The notes beneath the pieces were generated by a model. It did no database searches. It saw nothing but the letters and a program-made list of their open reading frames with translations, and had not been told where the DNA came from. A stretch of 64,000 nucleotides of DNA from Amia ocellicauda. Its lineage: Eukaryota; Chordata; Actinopteri; Amiiformes; Amiidae. A program made the position numbers and the translations under genes. Position 1 is the first letter of the stretch. Every line of letters starts with the position of its first letter. The DNA lies in assembly GCF_036373705.1 (NCBI RefSeq), contig NC_089852.1:30132707-30196706 (forward strand), in the 5' to 3' direction. Of the stretch, positions 28,509 to 50,489 are shown piece by piece.

Positions 28509-28764
28509 AGGGCCCCTATCCAGTACGTTTTGTCAATCTCAAATTTCAACTGACTGGGACCACATGGAAGTTTTTGATCAATTAAGTAATTAGGGGAATT
28601 CTGGTTATTGAGGGCTGAAAAGGGTAGTTCATTTTCTTCATACCAAATCTCTACATAACTTCATTTCACAAATCACCCGCTTAATTGATCATAGTGAAAT
28701 TGATCCAGGTGTTGTGAAATTGATAATTAAAGGTTACCTATAAAACCTGTTGGATAGGGGCCCT
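28509..28764. mobile_element. 256-bp element with perfect 14-bp inverted ends
   Basis: AGGGCCCCTATCCA at 28509-28522 is the exact reverse complement of TGGATAGGGGCCCT at 28751-28764. The interior is AT-rich, without coding potential, and contains short self-complementary words (TTGATCAATTAAG and CTTAATTGATCA). No clear target duplication is visible. It may be a MITE or a hairpin-forming repeat unit. The family is not recognised. Confidence 0.6.
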
Positions 28765-28813
28765 CAAGGATTGGGTTTGGGCAGCACTTTGTATATCTAT
28801 TTATAGCTGTGTA

Positions 28814-29398
28814 TATACACTCACCTAAAGGATTATTAGGAACACCTGTTCAATTTCTCATTAATGCAATTATCTAACCAACCAATCACATGGCAGTTGC
28901 TTCAATGCATTTAGGGGTGTGGTCCTGGTCAAGACAATCTCCTTAGTGCCAATTGGGCACCGTTTAAATGCCACGGCCTACCTGAGCATTGTTTCTGACC
29001 ATGTCCATCCCTTTATGACCACCATGTACCCATCCTCTGATGGCTACTTCCAGCAGGATAATGCACCATGTCACAAAGGTCGAATCATTTCAAATTGGTT
29101 TCTTGAACATGACAATGAGTTCACTGTACTAAACTGGCCCCCACAGTCACCAGATCTCAACCCAATAGAGCATCTTTGGGATGTGGTGGAACGGGAGCTT
29201 CGTGCCCTGGATGTGCATCCCACAAATCTCCATCAACTGCAAGATGCTATCCTATTAATATGGGCCAACATTTCTAAAGAATGCTTTCAGCACCTTGTTG
29301 AATCAATGCCACGTAGAATTAAGGCAGTTCTGAAGGCAAAAGGGGGTCAAACACAGTATTAGTATGGTGTTCCTAATAATCCTTTAGGTGAGTGTATA
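28814..29398 (+). mobile_element. Internally deleted Tc1/mariner transposon
   Basis: 33-bp terminal inverted repeats at 28814-28846 and 29366-29398 (core CACTCACCTAAAGGATTATT) start at TA. The whole element is 585 bp against about 1.3-1.6 kb for complete members, so the 5' part of the transposase gene is gone. Confidence 0.93.
28919..29362 (+). pseudogene. Tc1/mariner transposase C-terminal remnant (147 codons)
   Basis: Contains the second and third catalytic positions of the DDE domain: the Asp of QQDNAPCH and the Glu of WPPQSPDLNPIEHLWD, with 36 residues between them (DD36E spacing). The DNA-binding paired-like domain, the nuclear localisation region and the first catalytic Asp are absent. 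The annotated open frame starts in sequence fused near the left terminus, so no active transposase is made. The C-terminal part is intact to its stop, which suggests fairly recent deletion or recent mobilisation in trans. Confidence 0.9.
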
Positions 29399-29940
29399 TA
29401 TATATCTGTAGGAATTGCCTGCTCTTGGCGAGGTAAACTCAGGTCCTGTCCTGCACATGGAGAAGACATGTCTTGTGTTCTCAGGGCTACAGAGCATCTC
29501 CCTGACAGTTAATTATAGGGAGAGAGGGCCAGAGCTGTGCAGCGGATTGCAGGGAGTGCACCTGAGTGTGCAGCTCCTCTCCGCTCTCCTCCCTCAGTCC
29601 CAGCACAATCTCACCACTCTCCCCCTCCCGCTGACCAGCCTTGCCAAGTTGACTCTCCGGCTTTTAAATCTCATACCCCTTCCTGTTACTTTAATGTGTG
29701 GTGATCCCCGTGCCATTATGATAAGATTTCCCAGCCGTTTCCAAAGCATCAGTCCTTACGAGCGTTCAGCGGTAAGCCAGTGCTCAACGTTATCTTGCAG
29801 TAGACGAGCCTTGCCCTGCGTTTCCACCTGACCCGAGCAGCTCAGCCATGAGGTCAGCCTGTGGTTTGACTCCAATGCTGAATTAGCAACTCTCTCATTT
29901 AAGGCTGACCTCCACTGAAAGACAGAGGCTTACATTAAGA

Positions 29941-30132
29941 CAGTGGTTTTCAAACCGGGCCTGGAGTACCCCCTGCCCTGCTGCTTTTTGTTCCAACTGA
30001 GGTCTTAATTGCTTAATTGAATCCTTAATTGACCTAACAAAGCAATATACCATTCAATTAAGTAATTAAGACCTAGGTTGGAACAAAACCCAACAGGGCA
30101 GGGGTACTCCAGGACCAGTTTGAAAACCCCTG
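29941..30132. mobile_element. hAT-type MITE, 192 bp, with 8-bp target duplication
   Basis: Ends CAGTGGTTTTCAAAC and GTTTGAAAACCCCTG are inverted repeats extending about 38 bp with few mismatches. Flanking CATTAAGA occurs at 29933-29940 and again at 30133-30140, a perfect 8-bp target site duplication typical of hAT elements. There is no coding capacity. Confidence 0.92.
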
Positions 30133-30144
30133 CATTAAGACAAA

Positions 30145-32005
30145 CAACTACAAAAAAGATGAGCTGAAGCTCAAAATCAAAGCAAATTCAAAAGTTTAAG
30201 CCATATCTTCCTAAAAGGTAGACGAGGTAAACATGTTAATCTGAGGCCAGGAGTCCCCAGTCCCAGTGTCTTCAGGACTCCCTTGTCAACCATCGCCCCA
30301 TCAGTGTCTTAACTCTGCATTTTCTACACAGCTATACATCAATACATAAAGTTTAATGTATTTACAATGTAATGGAATATGAAACGATTAACGCGATTTT
30401 CTGGTTGTATAAAGAATAATAGATTAATATTCCTGTCAGCTTCATATTTTTTCTTCATTCAATGTATTTTTTCTATGCAGTAATGAGCAAATCTGCGTAT
30501 CCCAACAGGATACCAAACTGCCTGCACCAGTGTGACGAAACAAGTCATTTTTCAATCCTGACCTGTTTCCTTGCGTCATAAAGTTCATTTTCCAGTGACT
30601 TTACCGTTACAGAATAAGGCAGAGCAGAATGCTTTCCGCTGTCGCAAAGTAACTTAAGGTTTAACGCCAGTTTTAAAGTGAAAAAATGCACGGAAGGAGG
30701 TTTTCGTAAAACATCGGCACAAAATAACACGTAAGATTTTAGGACCCCCCCCCACCCTCCCCAAGGATCCTACGCGCTGACGTCACACGTCGCCGGTGCT
30801 TCTCAAGGCGTCATGGAAACAGCGCAGGCCTCAGACGGGAGCAGCGCGACATGCCGGAAAGCGCTTCCTGCGGTGAGACGGGTTTCTGTCTGCGCCTGCG
30901 CTCTGCCCCTGCAGCCTCCATCACAGCCAGTCTCTGCACCGAGAGCCAGGGCTGCCGAGGACGCCCCACAGAGCTGTGCGCAGGTGCGGACTTGGGGAAT
31001 TAGGCTTTTTAATTATTTTCACAATGGCTTTTATACTGTGACCTTGCCCCCCGCCCACAGATACGCCCTGCAGTGAAGGTTTTAGCCTTTATTGTCAGAA
31101 TACTTGATTCATTCATGTAAAATATTTCAATACAGTACAGTACAATGCATGTTACATTTTTAAAATTGGATTCATGAAGTGCTAAGGCTCACCCACAACT
31201 CTTTTGTCTGGCTGTAATATGGGGCACTCCTAAACTGTGGGAGCATGTTCAGATTTTTTTTATAATATATATATTATCAGAATTAAAACAAACTAACAAA
31301 ACAAAGAAAAATGTACTTCTCTAAATACATTTACTAAATTCACTTTTTATTTTTTTAAACTAAGACCACTTGTATGGAGATGTGCGCTTCTAGCAGCGGT
31401 GGTGAGAATCGCTACTCTGCGCCTCTTGGCCTGAAAGCATGGCGCACACTAGCGGCACCCCCTGGGCACTGCCCACCCAGCACAGCCTGGCCTGTGGAGA
31501 CCAGCAGGGGGGCAGAGCCCAGCGCGATTACTGTCAGTGACGTAGCAGCTGTGGAATCAGGCAACTTAAAGGAAACTCAAAGAGAACAACTACTGTCAGA
31601 GTGACCAAGACGTTGGCAGTCTCCGGGGAACAAAGGGGAGGCAGTGTGTGAGGCGAGACTGGACCTGCGGCCTGCAGTGCACTCAGCTCAGCTCACACCC
31701 TGCTGGACTGGCCAGATAGCAATACGCATAATAATAATAATAATAAAATAAAGAGAACCAACCCATAATAGTCCCAATGAACTACAACGTGTACCACACG
31801 TTCAGAATGTCCTCACCTCTTCACCTCCTATATGTCCGAGTCTATTCACGTTTACGATGAGACTGTTAAATTCAAGTACCAGTTACAGGACTGTGGTTTG
31901 TTTTCTTTCTTCCGTGGGTCAGAGGTCAACTCACCAGTAACAGATAAAACACACCTGGCTCGAGCACTCACAGCGTTATTTGTTTTTTTTTCGTTTTTCC
32001 CCTCC
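30145..32005. other. Intergenic DNA between WASF3 and CDK8
   Basis: A GC-rich patch occurs near 30770-30990 and (AAT)n near 31729-31747. No supportable gene is seen. Small ORFs here lack splice signals or recognisable motifs. Confidence 0.55.
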
Positions 32006-32010
32006 ATATT

Positions 32011-32020
32011 TTTATTTATT
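32011..32020 (-). terminator. CDK8: Candidate CDK8 polyadenylation signal (two overlapping AATAAA)
   Basis: The minus strand reads AATAAATAAA about 425 bases past the CDK8 stop codon. Confidence 0.6.
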
Positions 32021-32444
32021 AATTCATTCATGGTTTAAATTTTAAAACTGCTAAAAGTCAGCCGTTCGGGGGAGGCACTGACGGGGAGCCGGGGCGTGGA
32101 AGGGGGCGATGGGCCACGAGGGAGAGCCATGCGATCGGCACACGCAGCGTCTGTCAGCGCCACAACCCTGCGTTCCCCTCCCCTCCACATCATGAATCGT
32201 CGGCTCCCGAGTCACGGCTCCCGAGTCACAGCTCCCTCTCCCTCCCTCAGTCCGGGTGGTGATGGACAGCTGGGTCCTGGAACAGTATGGCGGGGTGCAG
32301 AAGCACAGTACATTCTCCTGGCAGGCCAGGCCCCGGTGTTCAGTGATCCAGGTGCGTCCTGCAGCGTTGGGGGATGAGGAAGGAGAGGGACGGGGGTAGG
32401 GGAGGAGGGGAGGGGAGAGGAGTGGTGGCGCAGACAGGCATCCC

Positions 32445-44373
<11,929 letters not shown>

Positions 44374-44608
44374 TCAAACGGTTAGCGGTCTTCCCTGGCG
44401 CTGCTCCCACGCCGGGTGGATGTGCTGCATGTAGCGGCGCTGTGTCTGTCCGTCCCGGTCGGAGAGATGCACAGTTGTCTTCAGCAGCACGTCTCCCCGG
44501 TGGTATGTCAATGTCCTCTTCCCCCTATTGCGCTTATTGCCACTGCAGCTGCGCCCCTCGCTGCTCTCTCGCTCTGGCTGCCGGTATCTACTCACTAGAA
44601 AGCCAGAC

Positions 44609-44674
44609 ATCCACGCACGGCAGTGTCGCAAAGCGTCGCCAATCCACGCACGGCAGTGTCGTAAAAGCGCCGCC
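44609..44674. repeat. Two-copy 33-bp tandem duplication in the CDK8 promoter
   Basis: ATCCACGCACGGCAGTGTCG begins at both 44609 and 44642, and the remaining bases of each unit differ at a few positions. Confidence 0.9.
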
Positions 44675-44804
44675 CGTGCCCGCTGTTCAGCAGAGAGGAG
44701 TCGGGGCTGCCGAGCGGCGCAGCGTGTTACCATTCATTGTTTTCAAGCAATAGTTTCACACACAAACAATATCTACATATTCAGTAAAATCGACTAGCTG
44801 TTGC

Positions 44805-44805
<1 letters not shown>

Positions 44806-44834
<29 letters not shown>
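44806..44834. repeat. (AAT)n microsatellite
   Basis: About nine AAT trinucleotides in the CDK8-RNF6 interval. Confidence 0.95.
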
Positions 44835-44837
<3 letters not shown>

Positions 44838-45259
44838 GAGAAAGGAGCAGTGTAAGGCCTGTGGCGCCCTCTGCTGGGAATGCCAGGGTGATGGCCGATG
44901 CTGGACGTGAACAGCACTAGTATTTTTTAATCGGACCTGGGGCTTTTAGGCAAAGACCTTCATTTTCTATTGTAGGTTACATCATATTATACATGGTAGC
45001 TGTCGACCGGATTGTTTATAAATTGGTCATCTGGGTTTAAATCAGATCTTCAGATCAGTGTTTTACAAAGAAGAAACCCTGAGTGAACGTTAGTGTTTGC
45101 TTCTGGTTTACCAAAAGGGTATGGAGTTCAAATGTTAAGCCTACCTTGATGTATGTACGTGCATGTCTTGAATTAAACTCATCCAAAGCATGGGTTTATG
45201 TGTCGTGTTTTCTTATAACAAATGCATTGACAGTTCATTAGAGCAATGTGTATATAAAG

Positions 45260-46260
45260 TATGATCGATGGCTGGATGTTTATACGACTTTTGCAGTTCG
45301 GGAGCAGTGGGGAACCTGATTGGTCCGCTGCTGGGTGCAGGTCGGACTGTATTGAGTGTAGCACCAGTGTTCCCATCTTACTTTGTATCCCAGACAGCAG
45401 GGAAGGGAGAACAGGACTCGTCCATATTCCAGCTGAGCTTTCAGGTACCACCCCGGGTCCGAATCGCTTTGTCACGGCACGGTTGGTCCCCACAGCGCCT
45501 GGTCCACGGCGGCCTCTCTCCTGCCGCCGGCGCCGAGGCATCGGTTCGCCATCGGCACCGACAGCGGGCAGGAGACAGATGTACAGTCTGTGTGTTGCGC
45601 ATTTGTGTCGCGAAAGCTGGCCTCCGCGTAGTGTCCCAGCACTGCGGGCCAGCCTGCGGGCTTCCCAGGGCCGGCGGAGGCACTACCTCGGCTCGGCTCG
45701 TCCACAGAGACGCTGTCGTTTCTGTCTGTTTGACATAAAATATATCTGGGGCCCGACTTTCATTTTTGTGTTTGTCCCGCCTCCCCGCTTCAGCTGTAGG
45801 GCCTTCGGCGTGTCAGTAAGCGCGTCCAGGCCGCGGATTGGAGGGCTGTCTGCAGTCGACGTATTGTGGACTCGGTGTTTTCTCTGCCCGGGGCCTGCGC
45901 TCGGTTCAGACCGGCCGGGGGGCTCGCATCCACGGTGTGGGATCGGTTGAAACGTCGTGGTTTAGCGGCGGATCGGAGCCGAGCCGACGCTTTGTCTTGT
46001 CATGTTGGCGTTGTTTTTAGGTTTTGTTTCTGACCTGTACGTGTCCCGGTGGGGATGCACCTGACCGTATTGCAGATCACCCGCTTCCCGCCCCGCTGCG
46101 TTCGTGTTATTTGATTTGATTTTAAATATATTTAAACAAAAAAAAAAAAACATTGCAACGTTTGGGGGCGCTTGGTGTAACAAAGCTACATCTCCGTCTC
46201 CAGTGCTGGTACGGGGTCCGGCAGGTCGCGCTGCCCGTCGCGATCATGACAACGCGTGTT
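45260..46260 (+). promoter_or_regulatory. RNF6: CpG-rich interval, probable RNF6 promoter and 5' UTR region
   Basis: GC-rich and CpG-rich from about 45420 to 46000, between divergent CDK8 and RNF6. The first RNF6 coding exon opens with an acceptor at 47250-47251, so transcription must begin upstream. Candidate donors (CAG|GTACCA at 45444-45445, TCA|GTAAGC at 45815-45816) could not be decided between. Open frames across this interval (45261-45950 and overlaps) show no known motif. Confidence 0.45.
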
Positions 46261-46459
46261 TAGATGGCACGGCCTGCATTACTGTTGTTTTTGTATGTAG
46301 TTATATTCACGATGATTAAATATAACCAGATGTTAGTGTGATGTGTCGGTGGTTTCTGAACCTGAAGAGCACAGTACAGTGTTGTTGATCTGGCAACAGC
46401 CTTAGGGGTGTATGTCCCTGGCTGCCACTACTGACAGTAACACTGTAGGGAGGTGCAAC

Positions 46460-46482
46460 ACACACACACACACACACACACA
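46460..46482. repeat. (CA)n microsatellite
   Basis: A short pure CA run upstream of RNF6. Confidence 0.9.
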
Positions 46483-47251
46483 ATCTCTGCTGTGTAGTAA
46501 TGAGTGGAGCAGTGGTGTGCATGTTTCTGTTTGGAGGAGCTGACTGCTCTAGAGCAACCTTTTTATTCCCATTACCCCCTCTTTCTCTCGCTCTAAATAT
46601 ATATGATGAATAAGCTTCCAGGGAGAAAGTGGGGGTAATATATTATTTTATCATAAATACTCTATGCTTGGCCGCCTGTTCTCTTTGGAGCGGAGAGTCT
46701 TTGTCCTGCTGCTTCCTCTGTGCGTGACTGATGTTCTGCAGTACATGGGCTTGTGTTGTCTTGCTGTAGTGCTGTGACTTGTCTGCAATACTGCCATTCA
46801 GCTTAGCCCTGCTGAGGGAGATGGGGCTGCATCTGGCTGGGATAGAGAGTCCTGGAGACCAGTAGGGGGCGGTCTTCTCTTCTGTATCTGACATCCCACA
46901 GCAGTGGTCTGGCATGGTGATTCAGGGAGGGGGGGAAACACAGATCCCCGCTGATTTTATTGGGGCTGTGGCAAGTGCTGTTTGCTTTGCGTCCTTTGGG
47001 ACAGACAGAAGCCCATATAAGTGCCGGGCTGAGTTCTTATTATAATGATCAGATGATGAAGAGTAGGCACTAATTTTGACCCCTCTCCTCAGGTATTGAC
47101 CCCAGTGTGATGATGTGCGTTTGTGCAGTGACACAGTGAGGTTCAAGGGAAGGAGGGAGCTACAGTGAGTGGACTTATACAGTGGGACAGCACAGATTCC
47201 CTCACATGCACTCTCTCTCTCTCTCTCTCTCTTGGATTCTGGGTATTGGCA

Positions 47252-47442
47252 GCAAGCAGGAGTGGTTTCCGTGGCGATGGACCCTCCCAGCCCAGCGGCA
47301 GACCGCGCGGCCGGCGGGCTGGATGAGCGGCGGCGGCAGCAAGAGCGGCTGCACCGTGAGGAGGCATACTACCAGTTCATCAACGGGCTGAGCGAGGACG
47401 AGTACCGGCTCATGAGGGACAGCAACCTGCTGGGCACGCCAG
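47252..47442 (+). CDS. RNF6: RNF6 first coding exon (residues 1-56)
   Basis: The exon begins after a CT-rich tract and GGCAG at 47250-47251, with 25 untranslated bases before ATG at 47277 in good context (GTGGCGATGG). It ends TGGGCACGCCAG before GTATGG. Confidence 0.9.
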
Positions 47443-49911
47443 GTATGGGCTGAGCACAGAGCAGTGGGAGGGTACAGCACTGAGTTGCAGCAGGCTGAGG
47501 GTATGTAGAGTACAGTACAGTGACAGGGGAGTGTGAGAGTACAGCGCAGTGACAGGGCAGTGTGAGAGTATGGCGCAGTGACAGGGCAGTACAATGACAG
47601 TGCAATACAGTGGTTTCTCTGTGCGCAGGTGAGGTGACCGCGGAGGAGCTGAGGCAGCGACTGGATGGGGCAAAGGAGCGCCTGTCCTCTCAGCCCAGCG
47701 TGGATGCCGGCCCACCTGCAGAGGAGGACAGCAGCAATGGTAAGGATTCACTGACCGCCAGGCTTGACCGTTTAGCAGCTTTGTTGTCAGGGGACACTGG
47801 TCTTCTCCCACCTTCCCCATTGTGTGCCGGCAGGCAGAATAATCCCCAGTTCAGGTCTGTAGGATTTGCTTTCAAGCAGCTGTTTCAATAACAAATCGAT
47901 TGGCACACTGTAGGAATGGGCAGCCCTGTCATGGGCCCTTGAGTAAAAGCCTCCACTTGTCATTGCTTATGCTTCTCAATATGACACTCTCCCTGTGCCC
48001 AGTGGCACCTTGCTGGCACTGCTGTGTCTCACTGTGACTCACTGTGCTTCTTGTCTCTCTGCAGGAGCCGGTGAGCCAGCTGGGGAGGCCTCGAATGGTG
48101 ACTCTCTCCTGGAGTGGCTGAACACGTTCCGGCGCACGGGTAATGCCACGCGCAGCGGGCAGAGTGGCAATCAGACGTGGCGTGCGGTGAGCCGCACCAA
48201 CCCGAACAGCGGTGAGTTCCGCTTCAGCCTGGAGATCAACATCAACCACGAGCAGCCCGAGCCGGCTGAGCTTGACCCGGGTGACGCCCCTCCGGCCTCA
48301 CTCACCGCCCCCCACCCTCCACCACGGGTCACCCAGGGCCGCCGAGCGCAGGCAGCCGCGGCCAGGAGAACACGCGGTAGCCTGGCCCCGCCCTCCCCAG
48401 ACCCCCCTGCTGGCAGGACGCGCAGCCTGCGGAGGAGCGAGGTCCCGCTGCCCCCCACCCCAGCCCCACCCCGCCGCGCACGGACCAGTGGGGGCCGCCG
48501 TGGTCGTGCCCGCCTCTCCCCTCGCCCACAGACTCTCGGCGCACAGGAGCCGCCCACAGACTCTCCGGCCACGCCGCCCTGCCCCCGAGTGCTGCCTGAG
48601 CCCCAGCTGCAGGGGGAACCAGCGCCGGCCACCGCCCCGCTCCGCAGCAGCAGGACTAGAGCCCGGGGCCGGGGCGGGCGGGGCGGGCGGGGCGGGGTGT
48701 CCCACAGCCAGGCCGGGGGGAGAAGCCGCTCTCCGCTGCGCAGGGAGCCGGGCGAGACGGCCCCTCCATCACCCAGGGAGGGGGAGGGGGAGGGGGCAGG
48801 AGAAACTGTGACTGCGGGTGGGGTAGGGACTCTGGGGGTCGCCATGGAGACCGAGCAGCCAGCCAGGGAGCCGGGCGCCGCCCCCGTCACGGCGCCTCCT
48901 CCGCCCGCCCCAGAGGGCGCAGTGGAGGAGGGGGAGGCGCAGGTGGCGGGGGCGGCCGGGGCTGGGGGCGGCAGCATGCGTCGCCATCCCACCATCATGC
49001 TGGACCTGCAGGTGCGGCGCATCCGGCCGGGGGAGAACCGCGACCGCGATAGCATCGCCAGCCGCACGCGCTCACGGGTGCGCATGGCCGAGAACACGGT
49101 GACCTTCGAGAGCGACAGCGGGGGCTTCCGCCGCACCATCTCCCGCTCGGAGCGCGCCGGCATCCGCACCTACGTCAGCACCATCCGCATCCCGCTGCGC
49201 CGCATCTCCGAGACCGGGCTGGGAGAGCCGTCCTCCACCGCGCTGCGCTCCATCCTGCGCCAGATCATGACGGGCTTCGGGGAGCTCAGCTCGCTCATGG
49301 AGACCGAGGCCGACTCTGAGGCGGCCGCTCCCGGGCTGGAGGGCGGCGGTGGTCCGGCCGTGCAGACCTTCCGCGTCCACGCCAACGACGGCCCGGTGCC
49401 CCGAGACGCCGTAGAGCGCCGTGGGGTGGACGGGGAGGTGGGGGTGGGATTGGCATCGGCAGCAGAGGAGGACGAGGACGACGAGGAAGAGGAAGAGGGC
49501 GAGGAGCGGCGGCTGGGAGGAGGGGGCAATGCCCAGCTGGCGGGGCAGCAGCAGGGCGAGGGCAGACAGGCCCACAGGGACACCAACAACCTGGTGGAGA
49601 ACGGCACGCTGCCCATCCTGCGGCTGGCGCACTTCTTCCTGCTGAATGACGAGGAAGAGGAGGAGCACCCGCGCGGGCTGAGCAAGGAGCAGATCGACAA
49701 CCTGTCCACGCGCACCTACGGCCTGGCCAGCCTGGAGGGGGAGCTGGGCCGCACCTGCAGCGTCTGCATCAACGAGTACGCCCAGGGCAACAAGCTGCGC
49801 CGCCTGCCCTGCGCCCACGAGTTCCACATCCACTGCATCGACCGCTGGCTGTCCGAGAACAACACCTGCCCCATCTGCCGCCAGCCCATCCTGCAGCCTC
49901 CCCACGACTGA
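47277..49911 (+). CDS. RNF6: RNF6, RING-H2 E3 ubiquitin ligase, three coding exons
   Basis: Joined exons 47277-47442, 47629-47739 and 48065-49911 give 2124 nt and 707 aa with matching phases. Human RNF6 is 685 aa. Family role: a nuclear and cytosolic E3 ligase related to RLIM/RNF12, with reported targets including the androgen receptor and LIMK1. Seen: N-terminal [20 protein letters not shown] and NLLGTPG block (about 18-56); [20 protein letters not shown] and [15 protein letters not shown] block (about 104-155); a long Arg/Pro/Gly-rich disordered region (about 160-395); the conserved [20 protein letters not shown] to [16 protein letters not shown] block (about 397-505); an acidic run (about 560-575); the [11 protein letters not shown] segment; and a C3H2C3 RING at 657-697 (CSVC ... 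CAHEFHIHC ... CPIC). RNF6 rather than RLIM is supported by the N terminus and by CDK8 as head-to-head neighbour. The last exon is extremely GC-rich compared with its surroundings. Confidence 0.96.
47629..47739 (+). CDS. RNF6: RNF6 coding exon 2 (residues 57-93)
   Basis: Encodes [20 protein letters not shown]. Acceptor GCGCAG, donor AATG|GTAAGG. Spans 111 nt and preserves phase. Confidence 0.95.
48065..49911 (+). CDS. RNF6: RNF6 last coding exon (residues 93-707)
   Basis: Acceptor CTGCAG at 48059-48064 region. Carries most of the protein, including the RING. The frame stays open upstream of the acceptor to 47995, but that part is intronic. Ends QPPHD then TGA. Confidence 0.96.
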
Positions 49912-50460
49912 CAGACCGGCCAACCAGCGGCCTGGAACCCCCCCCCCCCGCCCCGCCTGAGTCCCCACCCCCCAGGGGACGTCTGTAAATACCGCTTTAC
50001 TGTTATAACTATAAGATCCATTGTAATGAGCTGAAGGTAGAACCAAAAACATATGAGAAACAAACAAGGACATGCAACACAATACAACACGACAGGAGGA
50101 AACTAAAGTATATTTTTTTAGACTTTTTAGTTTTGTTTTTTTGAGTTGTTTTTTTTCCCTCTCTTTTTTTTTTCCCTTTTCTTTCTTTAGATGCATCCGT
50201 TTACTACAGAATATCTTCCCAGCTTCACTTTTCATTCCTGTGCTGCTTCATAGAGGTCGATTGTTACAGGTTTTATCAGAGGAACTAAAAAAACTAAAAG
50301 ACGCTAGCAAACAGACACCTAGTGTGTAACCTTGACATTAACATATTACTGAAAATAATGGTTTAGGTTTTAGGTCACAGAGACTATAAACAAACCCAAG
50401 TCTGATCTGGAATACATTAAATAGTGACTGTCCTCTTTGGACCATTACAACAACAATAAC

Positions 50461-50466
50461 AATAAA
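50461..50466 (+). terminator. RNF6: Candidate RNF6 polyadenylation signal
   Basis: AATAAA about 550 bases after the stop. A weaker ATTAAA lies at 50416-50421. Confidence 0.5.
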
Positions 50467-50489
50467 ACAGTAGGATTAACGGGTTTAAG

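Noticed and set aside
45261-45950. 229-codon frame upstream of RNF6
   Set aside because: It overlaps CpG-rich promoter-like sequence, has alternative frames equally open on both strands and no motif.
47995-48064. Upstream extension of the RNF6 last-exon frame with its own ATG
   Set aside because: This part is intronic. The 3' splice site at 48063-48064 joins in phase to exon 47629-47739, whose product matches the RNF6 N terminus.
48171-50235. Long minus-strand open frames of 332 and 387 codons opposite RNF6
   Set aside because: They are antisense shadows of the GC-rich RNF6 exon. The + strand frame carries the RING and all conserved blocks.
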